64,000 bases of DNA from Asterias amurensis. Taxonomy: Eukaryota; Echinodermata; Asteroidea; Forcipulatida; Asteriidae. Under the pieces are notes generated by a model. The model worked only from the letters and a program-made list of their open reading frames with translations. It made no database searches and was not told the DNA's origin. Positions 30,758-42,000 of this stretch are shown one piece after another (positions within the stretch are counted from its first letter, which is position 1; every line of letters starts with the position of its first letter). Where the stretch lies: assembly GCF_032118995.1 (NCBI RefSeq), contig NC_092669.1, forward strand, positions 2,727,501 to 2,791,500, in the 5' to 3' direction. A program made the translations under genes and the position numbers.

Positions 30758-31124
30758 AAGAGGTATCTATGGCCCTTTTAAAACCATGATTTCTGCTTTG
30801 GATTCGGCTTTAGGCTCCGTTCTCTTGTCTGAATGCTTACGCAAACCACGCGCAAATTGTCAAAACAACCGCAGGGCCAAGCTAGCCTGAGCCGAATTTG
30901 GAGCCAAGCTGTGGATTTGAAAAGGGACCTAGTTTTGATATGCCGAATGGCCAAGCGCACCTGACTTAAGCTCCGGGTCTAATTTCTTAGAGTTGCTTTA
31001 GGTTTAAGTTTAAAAAGAGGCTAAGATAGGACATATATTTTTTATCCATACATAGTATGTTTTGAGACTTTGAAATGGAAAAAAAAAACCTCAATTTACC
31101 TATAAATGATCCATTATAAGAAAC

Positions 31125-31185
31125 CAAATTTTTCAAGGGTCGTGGGTTTGAATCCCACCCGAGTAATTTGCCTAAAAGTTAGTCT
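31125..31185 (+). mobile_element. SINE S2 fragment
   Basis: Only the B-box region remains: GTGGGTTTGAATCCCACCC then GAGTAATTTGCC. The left edge TTTTTCAAGGGTC is like the truncated copy at 28255, so both may share a truncation point. Confidence 0.6.
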
Positions 31186-31334
31186 GTTTTACCATTGAGG
31201 GGCTGAGCGCTGTAAGTATCATTATTATTATTATCATTATTATTACTGAGCCGCTTCCCATCCAGGTTGCCTCAAACCAAAATTCTATCAAAGAGGGCTG
31301 TTTTCTCAGCACACTCAAACGAAAATGTTCATAA

Positions 31335-31420
31335 TGCCCCTGCCCATTACTTGTCACCAAGAAAGGTTTTATGCGAATAATTATTTTGAGTACCTACCAA
31401 TAGTGTCCACTGCCTTTAAA
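31335..31420 (-). mobile_element. M1 fragment
   Basis: Only the right third of an inverted copy is left, from GCCCATTACTTGTCACCAAG to CACTGCCTTTAA. Confidence 0.75.
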
Positions 31421-31424
31421 AGAG

Positions 31425-31645
31425 AGCCATATCAGCCCGTCATGGTGAGCTACCTTCACAGTAGTCTTGGTGCAAGACGATGTTTTTCACTAAAACTCAA
31501 CTATCGTGATCCAGCTCCACTCGTACTTCTCCTCACTGCGCACACTACTAAAGAGGTTGACAAACTCATCAAGAACGTCTTGTGCCAAGACTACCTACAC
31601 AGATGCCTGTGTCTATTGTTTGAACTCGGTGATGACAGCCTATGA
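31425..31645 (+). other. Open stretch of unknown nature, possible orphan exon
   Basis: An open frame of about 70 codons, ending at TGA 31643-31645, directly after an M1 fragment. The translation has balanced composition, with LVLLLTAHTTKEVDKLIKNV and CLLFELGDDSL. I do not recognise it. There is no clear ATG context, domain or partner exon, so it may be a stranded exon, part of an older transposon, or chance. Confidence 0.2.
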
Positions 31646-32295
31646 CGTCACTAAGCTCAAATAGCACCCTATAAATAACCAAAGTATGCTGATCAGAGCA
31701 TGAGTAAGGTACCATGTCACATGTTCAATTTGTGACTGGTATCTTGCTCATTTCTGCTAAGCAGACAATTGTTTTAAGCAGTACTTTCTGCTTAAAGGTG
31801 CTCTATGAAATTGAGCCGAGCGGTGGCATCATGCAGGGGGTCTGTGTCGACCATAAGAAATTACTTGCGTATAATTACTATTTACAAAAATACGTTCACT
31901 TATTGTCATATTTATAATGACATTAAACTGTATTTTATGCAGCAATTACAGACAACTTTTAAATATTTTAAGTATTATTTTGTACAGAACTAATATCAGT
32001 TATTTTGCTAGCTGTTTAGACGCAGAGTATACATGTTGGGGGAACTGAGTAGATTTTTTCAATCCTATATAATTGTAGATAAATGAAAGGAACCAGTGAA
32101 AATTTCACTTCAACATTTGGTGGCGCTTTTGAGATTTGCTAATAGGAATACACAATTTGAGTGTCTGACAGTCAAATGTATCATTTCACTTCGGAGTAAT
32201 GTGGGTCATGGAAAAGTACATCAATGAATCTGAGAATCGTTTCTGTCAGAAACATTTCTCAGATGTGTTGTGGATTTTTTGTACTGACAATGTCT

Positions 32296-32685
32296 TTAAA
32301 GGAACACGTTGCTTGCGATCGGTCGAGTTGGTCTTTGAAACGCGTTTGTAACCGTTTTTTATAAAATGCAAATGGGTAGAAAGATGTTGTAAAAGTAGAA
32401 TACAATAATTCACACAAACATGCCTCGAAATTGCACGGTTTTCCTTTTACCTCGTCGACTAACATGGTCGGCCATTTATGGGAGTCAAATTTTTGACTCC
32501 CATAAATGGCCGACCGTGTTAGTTCGCCAAGTAAAAGGACAACCACGCAATTTCGAGGCAAATTTGTGTGGATCATTGTATTCTACTTTTAAAACATCTT
32601 TCCAACCATATGCATTTTATAAAAAACGGTTACAAACGCTTTTTATAGACCAACTCGTTCGATCCAAGGCAACGTGTTCCTTTAA
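32296..32685. mobile_element. FB long-hairpin MITE
   Basis: 390-bp copy bounded by TTAA, with ends AAAGGAACACGTTGC and GCAACGTGTTCCTTT. The centre near 32488 is CAAATTTTTGACTCCC. Arms are near-perfect. Confidence 0.88.
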
Positions 32686-33120
32686 AATGTTTGTTTTTAA
32701 ATGCGTTTGTTTTACATATAATATGGTTAGATAGATTATAAGATTATTTTTAGTATATTTCTATTTTTACATTATATTTTATTTTGGCCGCTTGCTATGC
32801 CGACCTCCACTTACGTTCATACCTAAGTTTGTAAGCCTTAAAAAACAGTTTTGTCATTAAAAAAGTGTTTTAATTTTGTTTTATAGTAAAAAGTGTAGAG
32901 TTTATTTGGGCAGCTTGCCGTGTCCGACCTTAACTTATACTCTGACTTTATATTTATGTGCAAGTTTGTAAGCCATAAAACAGTACTCGCTCCGTCTTTA
33001 AAAACTTTCTTGTTTTGCTATATAGGCCTAATATTTTGTTTGAGAAAAAAACAATAAACGAATTGCATGAGCTGAGTTAACTCAAGTCTACTTAAGTAGT
33101 AATTTTGGTATTAAAACAAT

Positions 33121-33157
33121 TTTTGACTATCCCGTATAATATACGGGATAGTCAAAA
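33121..33157. repeat. Perfect 37-bp palindrome
   Basis: TTTTGACTATCCCGTAT and ATACGGGATAGTCAAAA are exact complements around AAT. It stands alone, in AT-rich DNA, about 40 bp before an M1 element. No other copy was noticed. Confidence 0.9.
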
Positions 33158-33194
33158 TGCTTGTAATCTGTGTTTAATTAGCAACATGGGATAT

Positions 33195-33577
33195 TTAAAG
33201 ACAGTGGACACTATTGGTAATTGTCAAAGACTAGCCTTCACAGTTGGTATATCTCAACATATGCATAAAATAAACCTGTGAAAATTTGAGCTCAATCGGT
33301 CATCAAAGTTGCGAGATAATTATGAAAGAAAAATAACCCTTGTAACACGAAGTTGTGTGCGTTTAGATGGTTGATTTCGAGACCTTAAGCTCTAAATCTG
33401 AGGTCTCGAAATCAAATTTGTCGAAAATTACTTCTTTCTCGAAAACTATGGCACTTCAGAGGGAGCCGTTTCTCACAATTTTTTATACCATCAATCTCTC
33501 CCCATTACTCGTCACGAAGAAAGGTTGTATGCCAATAATTATTTTGAGTAATTACCAATAGTGTCCACTGCCTTTAA
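33195..33577 (-). mobile_element. M1-family MITE, inverted
   Basis: Full-length copy bounded by TTAA on both sides. Its partner 140 bp away (33716-34101) has the opposite orientation. Confidence 0.88.
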
Positions 33578-33715
33578 CCCATATCGACTTGCATGCTGCT
33601 AACGACACTTCAGGAAAATCACGATCAAAGTGTACTTTGAAACTTGCAAGGAGCAAATGTTTTGGGTTTACCGCCATCATTGGCTTTGATTTAGTCATGG
33701 GTAAGAACTCCATGA

Positions 33716-34101
33716 TTAAAGGCAGTGGACACTATTGGTAATTACTCAAAATAATTATTAGCATAAAACCTTACTTGGTAACAAATAATGGGGAGCTGAT
33801 GATGGTATTAAACATTGTGAGAAATGGCTCCCTCTGAAGTAACCTAGTTTTCGAGAAAGAAGTAATTTTCCACCAATTTGATTTCGAGACCTCAGATTTA
33901 GAAATTGAGGTCTCGAAATCAAGCATCTGAAAGCACACAACTTCGTGTGACAAGGGTATTTTGTCTTTCATTATTATCTCGCAACTTCGACAACCAATTG
34001 AGCTCAAATTTTCACAGGTTTGTTATTTTATGCATATGTTGGGATACACCAAGTGAGAAGACTGATCTTTGACAATTACCAATAGTGTATAGCGTCTTTA
34101 A
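33716..34101 (+). mobile_element. M1-family MITE
   Basis: Full-length copy bounded by TTAA. With 33195-33577 it forms an inverted pair separated by about 140 bp, and it abuts an older repeat at its right end. Confidence 0.88.
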
Positions 34102-34700
34102 GTGAACATCTGACGTCACACTTTGAGGCTCGTGAATTACATCAGAGAGTGGCCATCAAGCCTTGGTCAATCCCCGTCCATAGTCACCTTTACCTACATC
34201 TTTCGCAGACGGTCGAAAGTTAAAGGAACACGTTGCCTTGGATCGGACGAGTTGGTCTATTAAAAGCGTTTTAAACCGTTTGTTATGAAATGCATATGGT
34301 TAGAAAGATGTTTTCACTCGAAATTGCACGGTTTTCCTTTTACGTCGCGAACTATCACGGTCGGCCATTTATGGGAGTCAAAATTTTGACTCCCATAAAT
34401 GGCCGACTGTGTTAGTCGACAGGGTAAAAAGAAAACCGTGCAATTTCGAGGCATATTAATGTGTAGATCATTGTATTCTACTTTTACAAATCTTTCTAAC
34501 CATATACATTTTACAACAAACGGTTACAGAACGATTTTCAAAGACCAACTCGACAGATCCAAGGCAACGTGTTCCTTTATGCTGCCAAACGTCACCTCGG
34601 ACCAATCGAAACACAGATACAGAGAGCTTACGTCACAGTGCACGTTCATCCAATGAAATCATTGCATATAGGATTTGAAATCATTGTACTGAGCAAGAGG
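34102..34700. repeat. Old interspersed repeat split by an FB element
   Basis: The modules at 34102-34219 (GAACATCTGACGTCACACTT, CAATCCCCGTCCATAGTCAC) and 34580-34690 (GGACCAATCGAAACACAGAT, CCAATGAAATCATTG) match, in inverse order, the element at 15160-15545. They are separated here by the FB hairpin. Confidence 0.65.
34220..34580. mobile_element. FB long-hairpin MITE nested in an older repeat
   Basis: Ends AAAGGAACACGTTGCC / GGCAACGTGTTCCTTT. The right flank is TATGC rather than TTAA, so the duplicated target at this site looks like TA. Arms are slightly more diverged than in other copies. Confidence 0.85.
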
Positions 34701-34786
34701 TTCGGGGGTGTCGCCCTAGGTTTTTCCCGTCTAAATGCGCCAGTCCGGGGTTTTATTCTAGATTTTATTATTATTATTATTTTTTC

Positions 34787-35225
34787 TGGGGGGGGGGGAG
34801 CATGACTTTGTGTCAAGGCGTGGTATTTGTTCCATCGTATTTGTGTTTACTTTGCGTCGCAACTGTTTTACATTTTTACCGCGTCTTCTACATTGTTATT
34901 ATTGGGAGTGTCATTTTGTTCTGTTGCTTGTTTACTGTGGGTTTCCCGCCCCATTGAGAGAGCATGAGGCTTGGGTAGCCAACCATAGGGTTTTGCCGTC
35001 GAGTTGCGCCATTGTTTTTTTTTTTGTCGTAGATTTAAATAATGTATGATTTTTTTCTCTTGCGGGGGGGGGGGGGGGGGGCATGACCTTGTCTTCAGGT
35101 GTGGTATTTTTTCCATCGTAACTTTACTTTGCGTCGCAACTGTTTTTTAAAGCTTTTTTTACATCGGTTTTTATTTGGGAGTGACATCTTTCTGTCGCAT
35201 TGTTACTATGGGCTTTCCCGGCAAA
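34787..35225. repeat. Tandem duplication starting with poly-G
   Basis: A G run followed by GCATGACTTTGTGTCAAGG and GTGGTATTTGTTCCATCGTA (34787-34945) is repeated as a longer G run with GCATGACCTTGTCTTCAGG and GTGGTATTTTTTCCATCGTA (35064-35220). Both units go on through TTTGCGTCGCAACTGTTTT and a GGGAGTG phrase. Confidence 0.75.
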
Positions 35226-35384
35226 TTGCAACACTTATCCACTTATTTTAGCACCGGCTTATTGGTTTGATGAATGCTCCGTTGAATCAGCATTCAACAG
35301 TCAAAAGAAATGATTCAATTTCTCCAGTTTAGCATTCACTGGCCAAAATAGTAAGATTATTCAAGTTTCAAAAGTTTAAAGCAA

Positions 35385-35745
35385 TCGCACAACATCGGTA
35401 AACAGTTTTGTCCAAATGCCTACACTTCGTGTGTCACAACTTGTATATAAAATAACAAACCTGTAAAAATTTAGGCTCAATCGGTCATCGGAGTCGGGAG
35501 AAAATAACGGGAAAACCAACCCTTGTATCCGCACGTTTCGCCGTGTCATGACATGTGTTTAAAATGAATCGGTTATTCTCGATATCGAGAATTGATAATT
35601 GTTTTAATGTTTCCTCAAAAAGTGAAGCATTTCATGGAATAATATTTCAAGGGAAGTCTTTCACCATTACCTTCTATAAACCCTATAAGTTATTTATAAA
35701 TCTGTAAACTTTTGGTTCTGTTCAGAAAGTGTCCAATGGCTTTAA
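35385..35745 (+). mobile_element. M3-family MITE, left end decayed
   Basis: The interior is well kept (GGCTCAATCGGTCATCGGAG, TTCTCGATATCGAGAA) and the right end is CCAATGGCTTTAA. The left end has lost the AGCCATTGGACC match. Confidence 0.75.
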
Positions 35746-36064
35746 ATAGCATTTACGTCAAAAACAAATTCGCTCAAGTACTTACTTTAATACACAAACA
35801 CCATACAGAATAGAAGTGTATGAGAGCATGAAATTGCATCTTTTAAAATACCATTATCGTCAATATTTAATAACAAGGCTTTAAAAATTCACAAACAAAG
35901 GACATGCAATAAACCGTGTAAGTCTAATAAAGCGATGAGTCCAGTTTATATTGTCTGATGAAGCAGTCACTAAATTATATCCGGATGACAAAAATTTCTT
36001 TCGGGGGAAGGCAAGGGCACTCTTTTTATGAAACAAAAACATTTGTACATAGAACTTACACGGT

Positions 36065-36427
36065 TTAAAGACCCTGGACACTATTGGTAATAGTCAAAGA
36101 CCAGTCTTCTCACTTGGTGTATCTCAACATTCATAAAATTACAAACCTGTGAAGGTTTGAGCTCAAAAAGTTGCAGGATAATAATGAAAGAAAAAAACCC
36201 TTGTCACACGAAGTTGTGTGCTATCAGATTGTTGATTTCGAGACCTCAAATTCTAAATCTGAGGTCTAAATTCGCGGAACTTCTTTCTCGAAAACTATAC
36301 GTCACTCCAGAGGGAGCCGTTTCTCACAATGGTTTATACTATCAACCTCTTCCCATTACTCGTTACCAAGTAAGGTTTTATGCTAATAATTGTTTTGAGT
36401 TATTGCCAATCGTGTTCACTGCCTTTG
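36065..36427 (-). mobile_element. M1-family MITE, inverted
   Basis: Starts at TTAA with AAGACCCTGGACACTATTGG and ends GTGTTCACTGCCTTTGG, without a clear right TTAA. A fragment of the GGTAGAAAGCTTCCCTCG repeat follows. Confidence 0.78.
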
Positions 36428-36849
36428 GTAGAAAGCTTCCCTCGAAATATTACCCGCTGAGAACTGAGACGAAGACTATTTTTCGTGATATTGTTAAACT
36501 AAACCATCAGGGTACATACGTATTATATTCTTAATTCGTTGTGCGTTGTATATCTTGTGCTTTTTTGTATCTACCTGTTGTTACATTTTCATATTTGGAG
36601 TGTTTAAAAAAAGAATTGAGTGAGCAATGCAATTTCTTCTTTTGGAGATCAATAAAGTTGTCTTATGTCTTGGACGGTTCATTCTATGACATCAAGAAAT
36701 TTGAGCCACCCCCCCAATCACGACAATGATGATTTTTTTTATTTTTTATTATTAATTAAAGAATATTTGCACAGATCAACTTGACCCTTTCTGCATGCCC
36801 TTAACGTCAATCGATGAAATAAGTAATCAATTGATTCATTAAATAAGCG

Positions 36850-37069
36850 TTAAAGGCAGTGGACACTATTGGTAATTACTCACAATAATTATCAGCATAA
36901 AACCTCACTTGGTAACGAGTAATATGGGAAAAGGTTGACAAGGGTGTTTTTTTCTTGCAAAGTTATCTCGCAACTCCGACGACCAATCGAGCTCAAATTT
37001 TCACGTATGATGATATACAAGTGAGCAGACTGGTCTTTGACAATTACCAATAGTGTCCACTGTCTTTAA
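36850..37069 (+). mobile_element. M1-family MITE, internally deleted
   Basis: Both ends and both TTAA boundaries are present, but the palindromic centre is missing. Its right TTAA is also the left TTAA of the next M3 element. Confidence 0.82.
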
Positions 37070-37431
37070 AGCCATTATACAATTTCGGTAAACAGTATTG
37101 TCCAAGTCCCACACTTCGTGTATCACAACTTATATATAAAACAACAAACCTGTGAAAATTTAGGCTCAATCGGTCATCGGAGTCGGGAGAAAATAACGGG
37201 AAAACCCGATCTTATTTCCGCGCGTTTCGCCGTGTCATGACATGTGTTTAAAATAAATCCGTAATTCTCGCTAACGAGAATTTATATTGTTTTACTGTTT
37301 CTCAAAAAGTAAAGCATTTCATGGACTAATATTTCAAGAGAAGTCTTTCACCATTACCTTCTGTAAACCCTGATTATTTGTAAATCTGTGAACTTTTTCC
37401 TTTTTTTCTGTACCGAAAGGGTTAACAAGGT
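37066..37431 (+). mobile_element. M3-family MITE sharing its TTAA with an M1
   Basis: Begins AAAGCCATTATACAATTTCG directly at the end of an M1 and ends TACCGAAAGGGTTAAC, with the last bases of the right end lost. The centre is TTCTCGCTAACGAGAA. Confidence 0.8.
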
Positions 37432-37803
37432 AAGGAATTTAGATATTTTGTACAAAATAATAATAATAGTAAGAATATAATTATTAACTTAACTTTTGTT
37501 CTTTTTTTTCACGCAAATATCTTGCTCTTCCGTTGGTATAAATTTTCCAACATAATGTATTATTCACTGCACATGGCACACATTTGTGATATATAATTTA
37601 CGGCTGCGTCAAAACGATCGCTGGTTAAATTGGTTCCTTTCCTTTATCTATTTGACCGTGTTGTGTTGGCATTGATCTTTCTGATTAAAAATTGATTTTC
37701 TTTTGTGTTGGTCGTGTATAGTATTATTGCCTTTATAACGACAGCTTTACTCTTTGCTCTGCCGCGTTGAAGTAAAAAGCTCTAGACATGCTTGGTAATA
37801 GTC

Positions 37804-38262
37804 TTAAAGGGATGTTGCAGTGAATTAAAATAAAACACTTAACTTTGCTGTCGTTTATTTCTGATATAAGTATCGAACATTAATCAAATGTGTTTTCTTT
37901 ATCCCCGACATATCTCAATTGCGTAGTTAGCGAATAAGTCATGCCCCCCTTTTTGTGGATTGTTACCGCCCCCTACCATCGACGTCACGTCGGGAATTCA
38001 AACATATCGTCGGCAAAAAGAGTCTGGTCCCTAACTACACGCGCCTAGGTTCCAGGCCACACAGTGCACACGTCTCTATATGCACACAGCCAGGGGGGCC
38101 CGACGGCTCGGGTTACCGACATGACGTCACGTTTATGCAAATGAAGGACCCCTTTTAGAGACGGGGTGGGTTCCCTAATCTCTTGAAAACCATTTTTAAA
38201 ATACTTGCGCATTTAATAAAAAATATAAAAAAATATTTCAGGTTTAAAAAGTCATGTTTAAT
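37804..38262. mobile_element. T14 MITE, right end missing
   Basis: Matches 30025-30475 closely, from TTAAAGGGATGTTGCAGTGA through TTTCAGGTTTAAAAAGTCATG, then breaks off. Confidence 0.78.
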
Positions 38263-38466
38263 GTCAAGTGTCAAGTCGTGAACTTTGCTGAATTTCATTT
38301 AAACATTTTCCAAGGATAAGGAATTCGAGTCATATTATTATTATAAATAGATTTTAATTGTGTAAAAAAAACCAATCATTTCGAATACCCTATCCAGCGC
38401 TTTTCTGAGAGATTTGCGAAAAGCTCCGTTACGTAATCACTCTCAAAACATCATAGTTTGGAGCTG

Positions 38467-38779
38467 TTGAAAGACCAGTATACTCGCTTGGTATTATCTC
38501 AATAAGTATAAAATAACAAACCTGTGAAATGTGGGCTCAATTAGTTATCGAAGGTGCACTACTTGATGTGCTTTCAAATGCATAAATAAAAGGCTTCAGG
38601 TGAAGCATTATGTTATTTTGAGAGAGAAATTACCTCTTTCTCAAAAACTAATTACTTCAAAACAACAGTTTTCACAATGTTTTATACTATCAACAGCTCT
38701 CCATTGCTCGTTACCACAGTAGTTTTTTTAGCAAATAATTATTTTGAGTAATTACCAATAGTGTACGGTGCCTTTAATT
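38467..38779 (-). mobile_element. Diverged M1-related MITE
   Basis: Carries the M1 core phrase AACAAACCTGTGAAATGTGG and the end GTAATTACCAATAGTGTACG, but its interior has a GGCTTCAGGTGAAGC palindrome in place of the GAGACCTC one. Related copies: 39611-39895, 42921-43170 and 59155-59471. It lies upstream of the F-type lectin gene at 39045. Confidence 0.65.
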
Positions 38780-39044
38780 GAGCTGTTAATTTCGCCAAGC
38801 CATGCGATAAAAAGACTATAAGTATAATAGAAGCATTGCCATCGTTTCATTGGTAGTGCCGCTGCATCCGCCCTTCACTCGCTGACGGGATAATGGAATA
38901 ATAACAATTAAGGAACAATTATAACGAAACGTCGGGTTAGTTTTCCGAGTGGATTGTCTCCCGCTGCAGCAAACAGGTCGGAATTCATTTTCGTGTAAGA
39001 ATGTGTTAACTGGATGAGATTGGAATATAAAACTCGGTTGGAAA

Positions 39045-42000
39045 ATGGTTTTGTTGAAGAGATTTGTCAGGCGACGCCTTTTCAGGGGAGATGTGGATAT
39101 TCTTCTGGTGCGTATTGCGTTTCTTTGTTGCTTTCTACGCGATGGACAAAGTGAACTACAAGGTAAGGGAACTTATTTCAATTCAATTCAATTCAATTCA
39201 ATTCAATTATAAAGGAGCTCTCTTCTCCCAGTATTTGACATAGTTTGTCTTCTCACTCTCATTTTACTATTGACTAGTTGTCAGCAAATATTTTTTAAAT
39301 TATTACTTGAAATAATTATTATCATTGTTATTGGTATTATTAGCGTTGTTTAATTATTGTTCTCATCATTGTTGTCTTCATCATGTCTGTCTTTGTTCTT
39401 ATTGTCTGTCCGTTCGTTCTTGTCCCCGTTTATTATCTGTCTACAGGCATCTCAACATACGCCTCGGCCTCCATACTCTTTTTATTTACTTTTCTATGCC
39501 TCATTAAATAACTTTGTTTATTGGTTATTTCTTTAAGCAAAAGTGTTTGTACTGTTTTCATGAAGTATGGAATTAAATGTAAGTTTGAATGAATGAATGA
39601 ATGAACTAAAAGGCACTTGTTAATTGTCAAAGACCAGTAATCTCTGTATCCCAACATATGCATAAAATAACAATGTGAAAATTTTGACTCAATCGGTCAT
39701 CGAAGCCGTGTTGCAAGAGAATAGTGAAAAAAAAAACACCCTTGTAGCACATGTGTTTTCATAATGATAATAAAACGGCTTCAGCTAAAGTCTTACTTTT
39801 GAGTGAGAAATTACCTCTTTCTCAAAAACTACGTTTACTTCAGTGGGAGCCGTTTCCCACAATGTCTTATTCTATCAACATTGCTTATTACCAAGTATCA
39901 AAATAATTATTAGCATAAAACCTTACTTGGTAACGAATAACGGGGAGAGGTTGATAGTATAAAACATTGTGAGAAACGGCTCCCTCTGAAGTGACGTAGT
40001 TTTCGAGAAAGAAGTAATTTTCAACGAGTTTGATATCGAAACCTCAAGTTTAGAATTTGAGGTCTCGAAATCAAGCATCTGAAAGCACACAACTTCCGGC
40101 GACAAGGGTGTTTTTTTCTTTCATTATTATCTCGCAACTTTGATGACCGATTGAGCTTAAATTTTCACAGGTTTGTTATTTTATGCATATGTTGAGATAC
40201 ACCAAGTGAGAAGACTGGTCTTCGACAATTACCAATAGTGTCGATTGTGTTTGGGTGTGCGTGTGTGTGTTTCCCCCGCAAACAATGCTTTTTACACAAC
40301 AAGCAACTCCAATGTTAAGCCATCGGTTAATAACCAGTTTCAAAACTTTTTTAGTGTTAACGTTGTGTTTGGCAAAAAAAAATACTCCTTTTCTTCCCCC
40401 CTTTTTTGACCACCAAGCTTTTTCGTTGACTGGAAAGTCTACGTTACAGAGTACCACACATTCTGGTTCGTATACGTCGCAGATGGCAACTGATGGTAAT
40501 CTAGCAACTTTCGCACATACTGGTAAGCCTATAGGATTCTCACTCACATGAGGTTGGGGTATTTCTTAAGGCCCGGTCACACAGGCCCCGATAACGAGAA
40601 CGAAAACGAGAACGATAAAAATGCACGCCCTCGATTGGTTGAATGAGCGTGGGCGTATTCTGCGTGGAGCAAGTCAACCAATCGAGGGCGTGCAATTTTT
40701 ATCGTTCTCGTTTTCGTTCTCGTTATCGGGGCCTGTGTGACCGGGCCTTTTATCCTCGGCTTTAGCTCCGGGTTTTTTCTTTTGCAAGTCGCAAGACACA
40801 CAAGGCATGTGGACGATTTCACAAAGAGTTAGGACTAGTCATAGGAGAAATCATAACACCCCTTTCTGCCTGTTCATTTGTTTAGAGCGCGTCACATGAT
40901 ATGTCTTAATAGTTTTACTACACGGCGGCCGTGTGATAGTGCATCGTTTGCCGTGTGATAGTGCATCGTTTGCCGTCACACTGCGTGCAGTACCCAGACG
41001 TCTTTTTACCCACCTCGATCCCAATCAGTTGTGCATCTATATGTATCTGAAACGCGCGTACGAACGTACATGAAAAAGGTCTTTAGGACACTGGCTCCGG
41101 CCTGGGCCCAAATTCACAGAGTTGCTTAAGCACACAAAAGTAGTTAAGCACAACTAAATTATGCCTATAGTAGAATAAGGTGACAAGCCACGATACCATG
41201 TATCGTGTACACAATTAGTGACTATAGATACACCAAAGCCATATGTCTAAGCAGCTTTAAGCAGCTTTAAAACTGTATGCAGAAAAGACCTGCAAGCAAA
41301 GATGCATTATTTCATGTGATATCCTATGTACACATCGTTGACATTTATATTCTCACTTGGGTGTTTTCGTGTCTTAGGGCCTAGTGACCCTCATCCATGG
41401 TGGAAACTTGACTTGGGCGGTGAACACTGCTTGGGCCAAATCACAGTTGTACTCCGAAGAGATTGCTGCGGTAAGAATATTGTGTACATTCATTCAGGGT
41501 GTGATAATTTTTTGTTAGCTGAAGCGTTCACGGCCTTTGATGTATCCCTCCTCATGGACTAGGAGTGCGTTTTGGCGACCCCAACCAGAAACATTGGTCA
41601 TCGGTTGAGCGTTTTCGCGAGTTCGGTTGAGCACGGTGACGATGCGGTTCAGACCAACCGGTAACCGACTTGTTGAGTCGGTAGGGCTTTGGTTGAGGTT
41701 GCCGAAACGCACTCCTTATATAACGCGTGGAATGAGGTGCATGCTGTTCTAGCTAGCGATCAAGTTTGATCGCTAGCCAGACCAGCGTGCACCTCATTAC
41801 AGTTGCGCTTGCACAATAAGCATTTGCGAAATGTCTAAATGGCATTCATTTATATATTTTTTTGCAGTTTCAGTTAATGTTGCTCCAGCATTCACCCTAA
41901 TGTCATCTTTCCTTTTCTTCTATGTCTACCTCAGTCTTTTTCTTTTCTCTGTCTGTGTTCCCTTAATGAAAGTGAAAATCATTCTGTGTCACTCTTTTTA

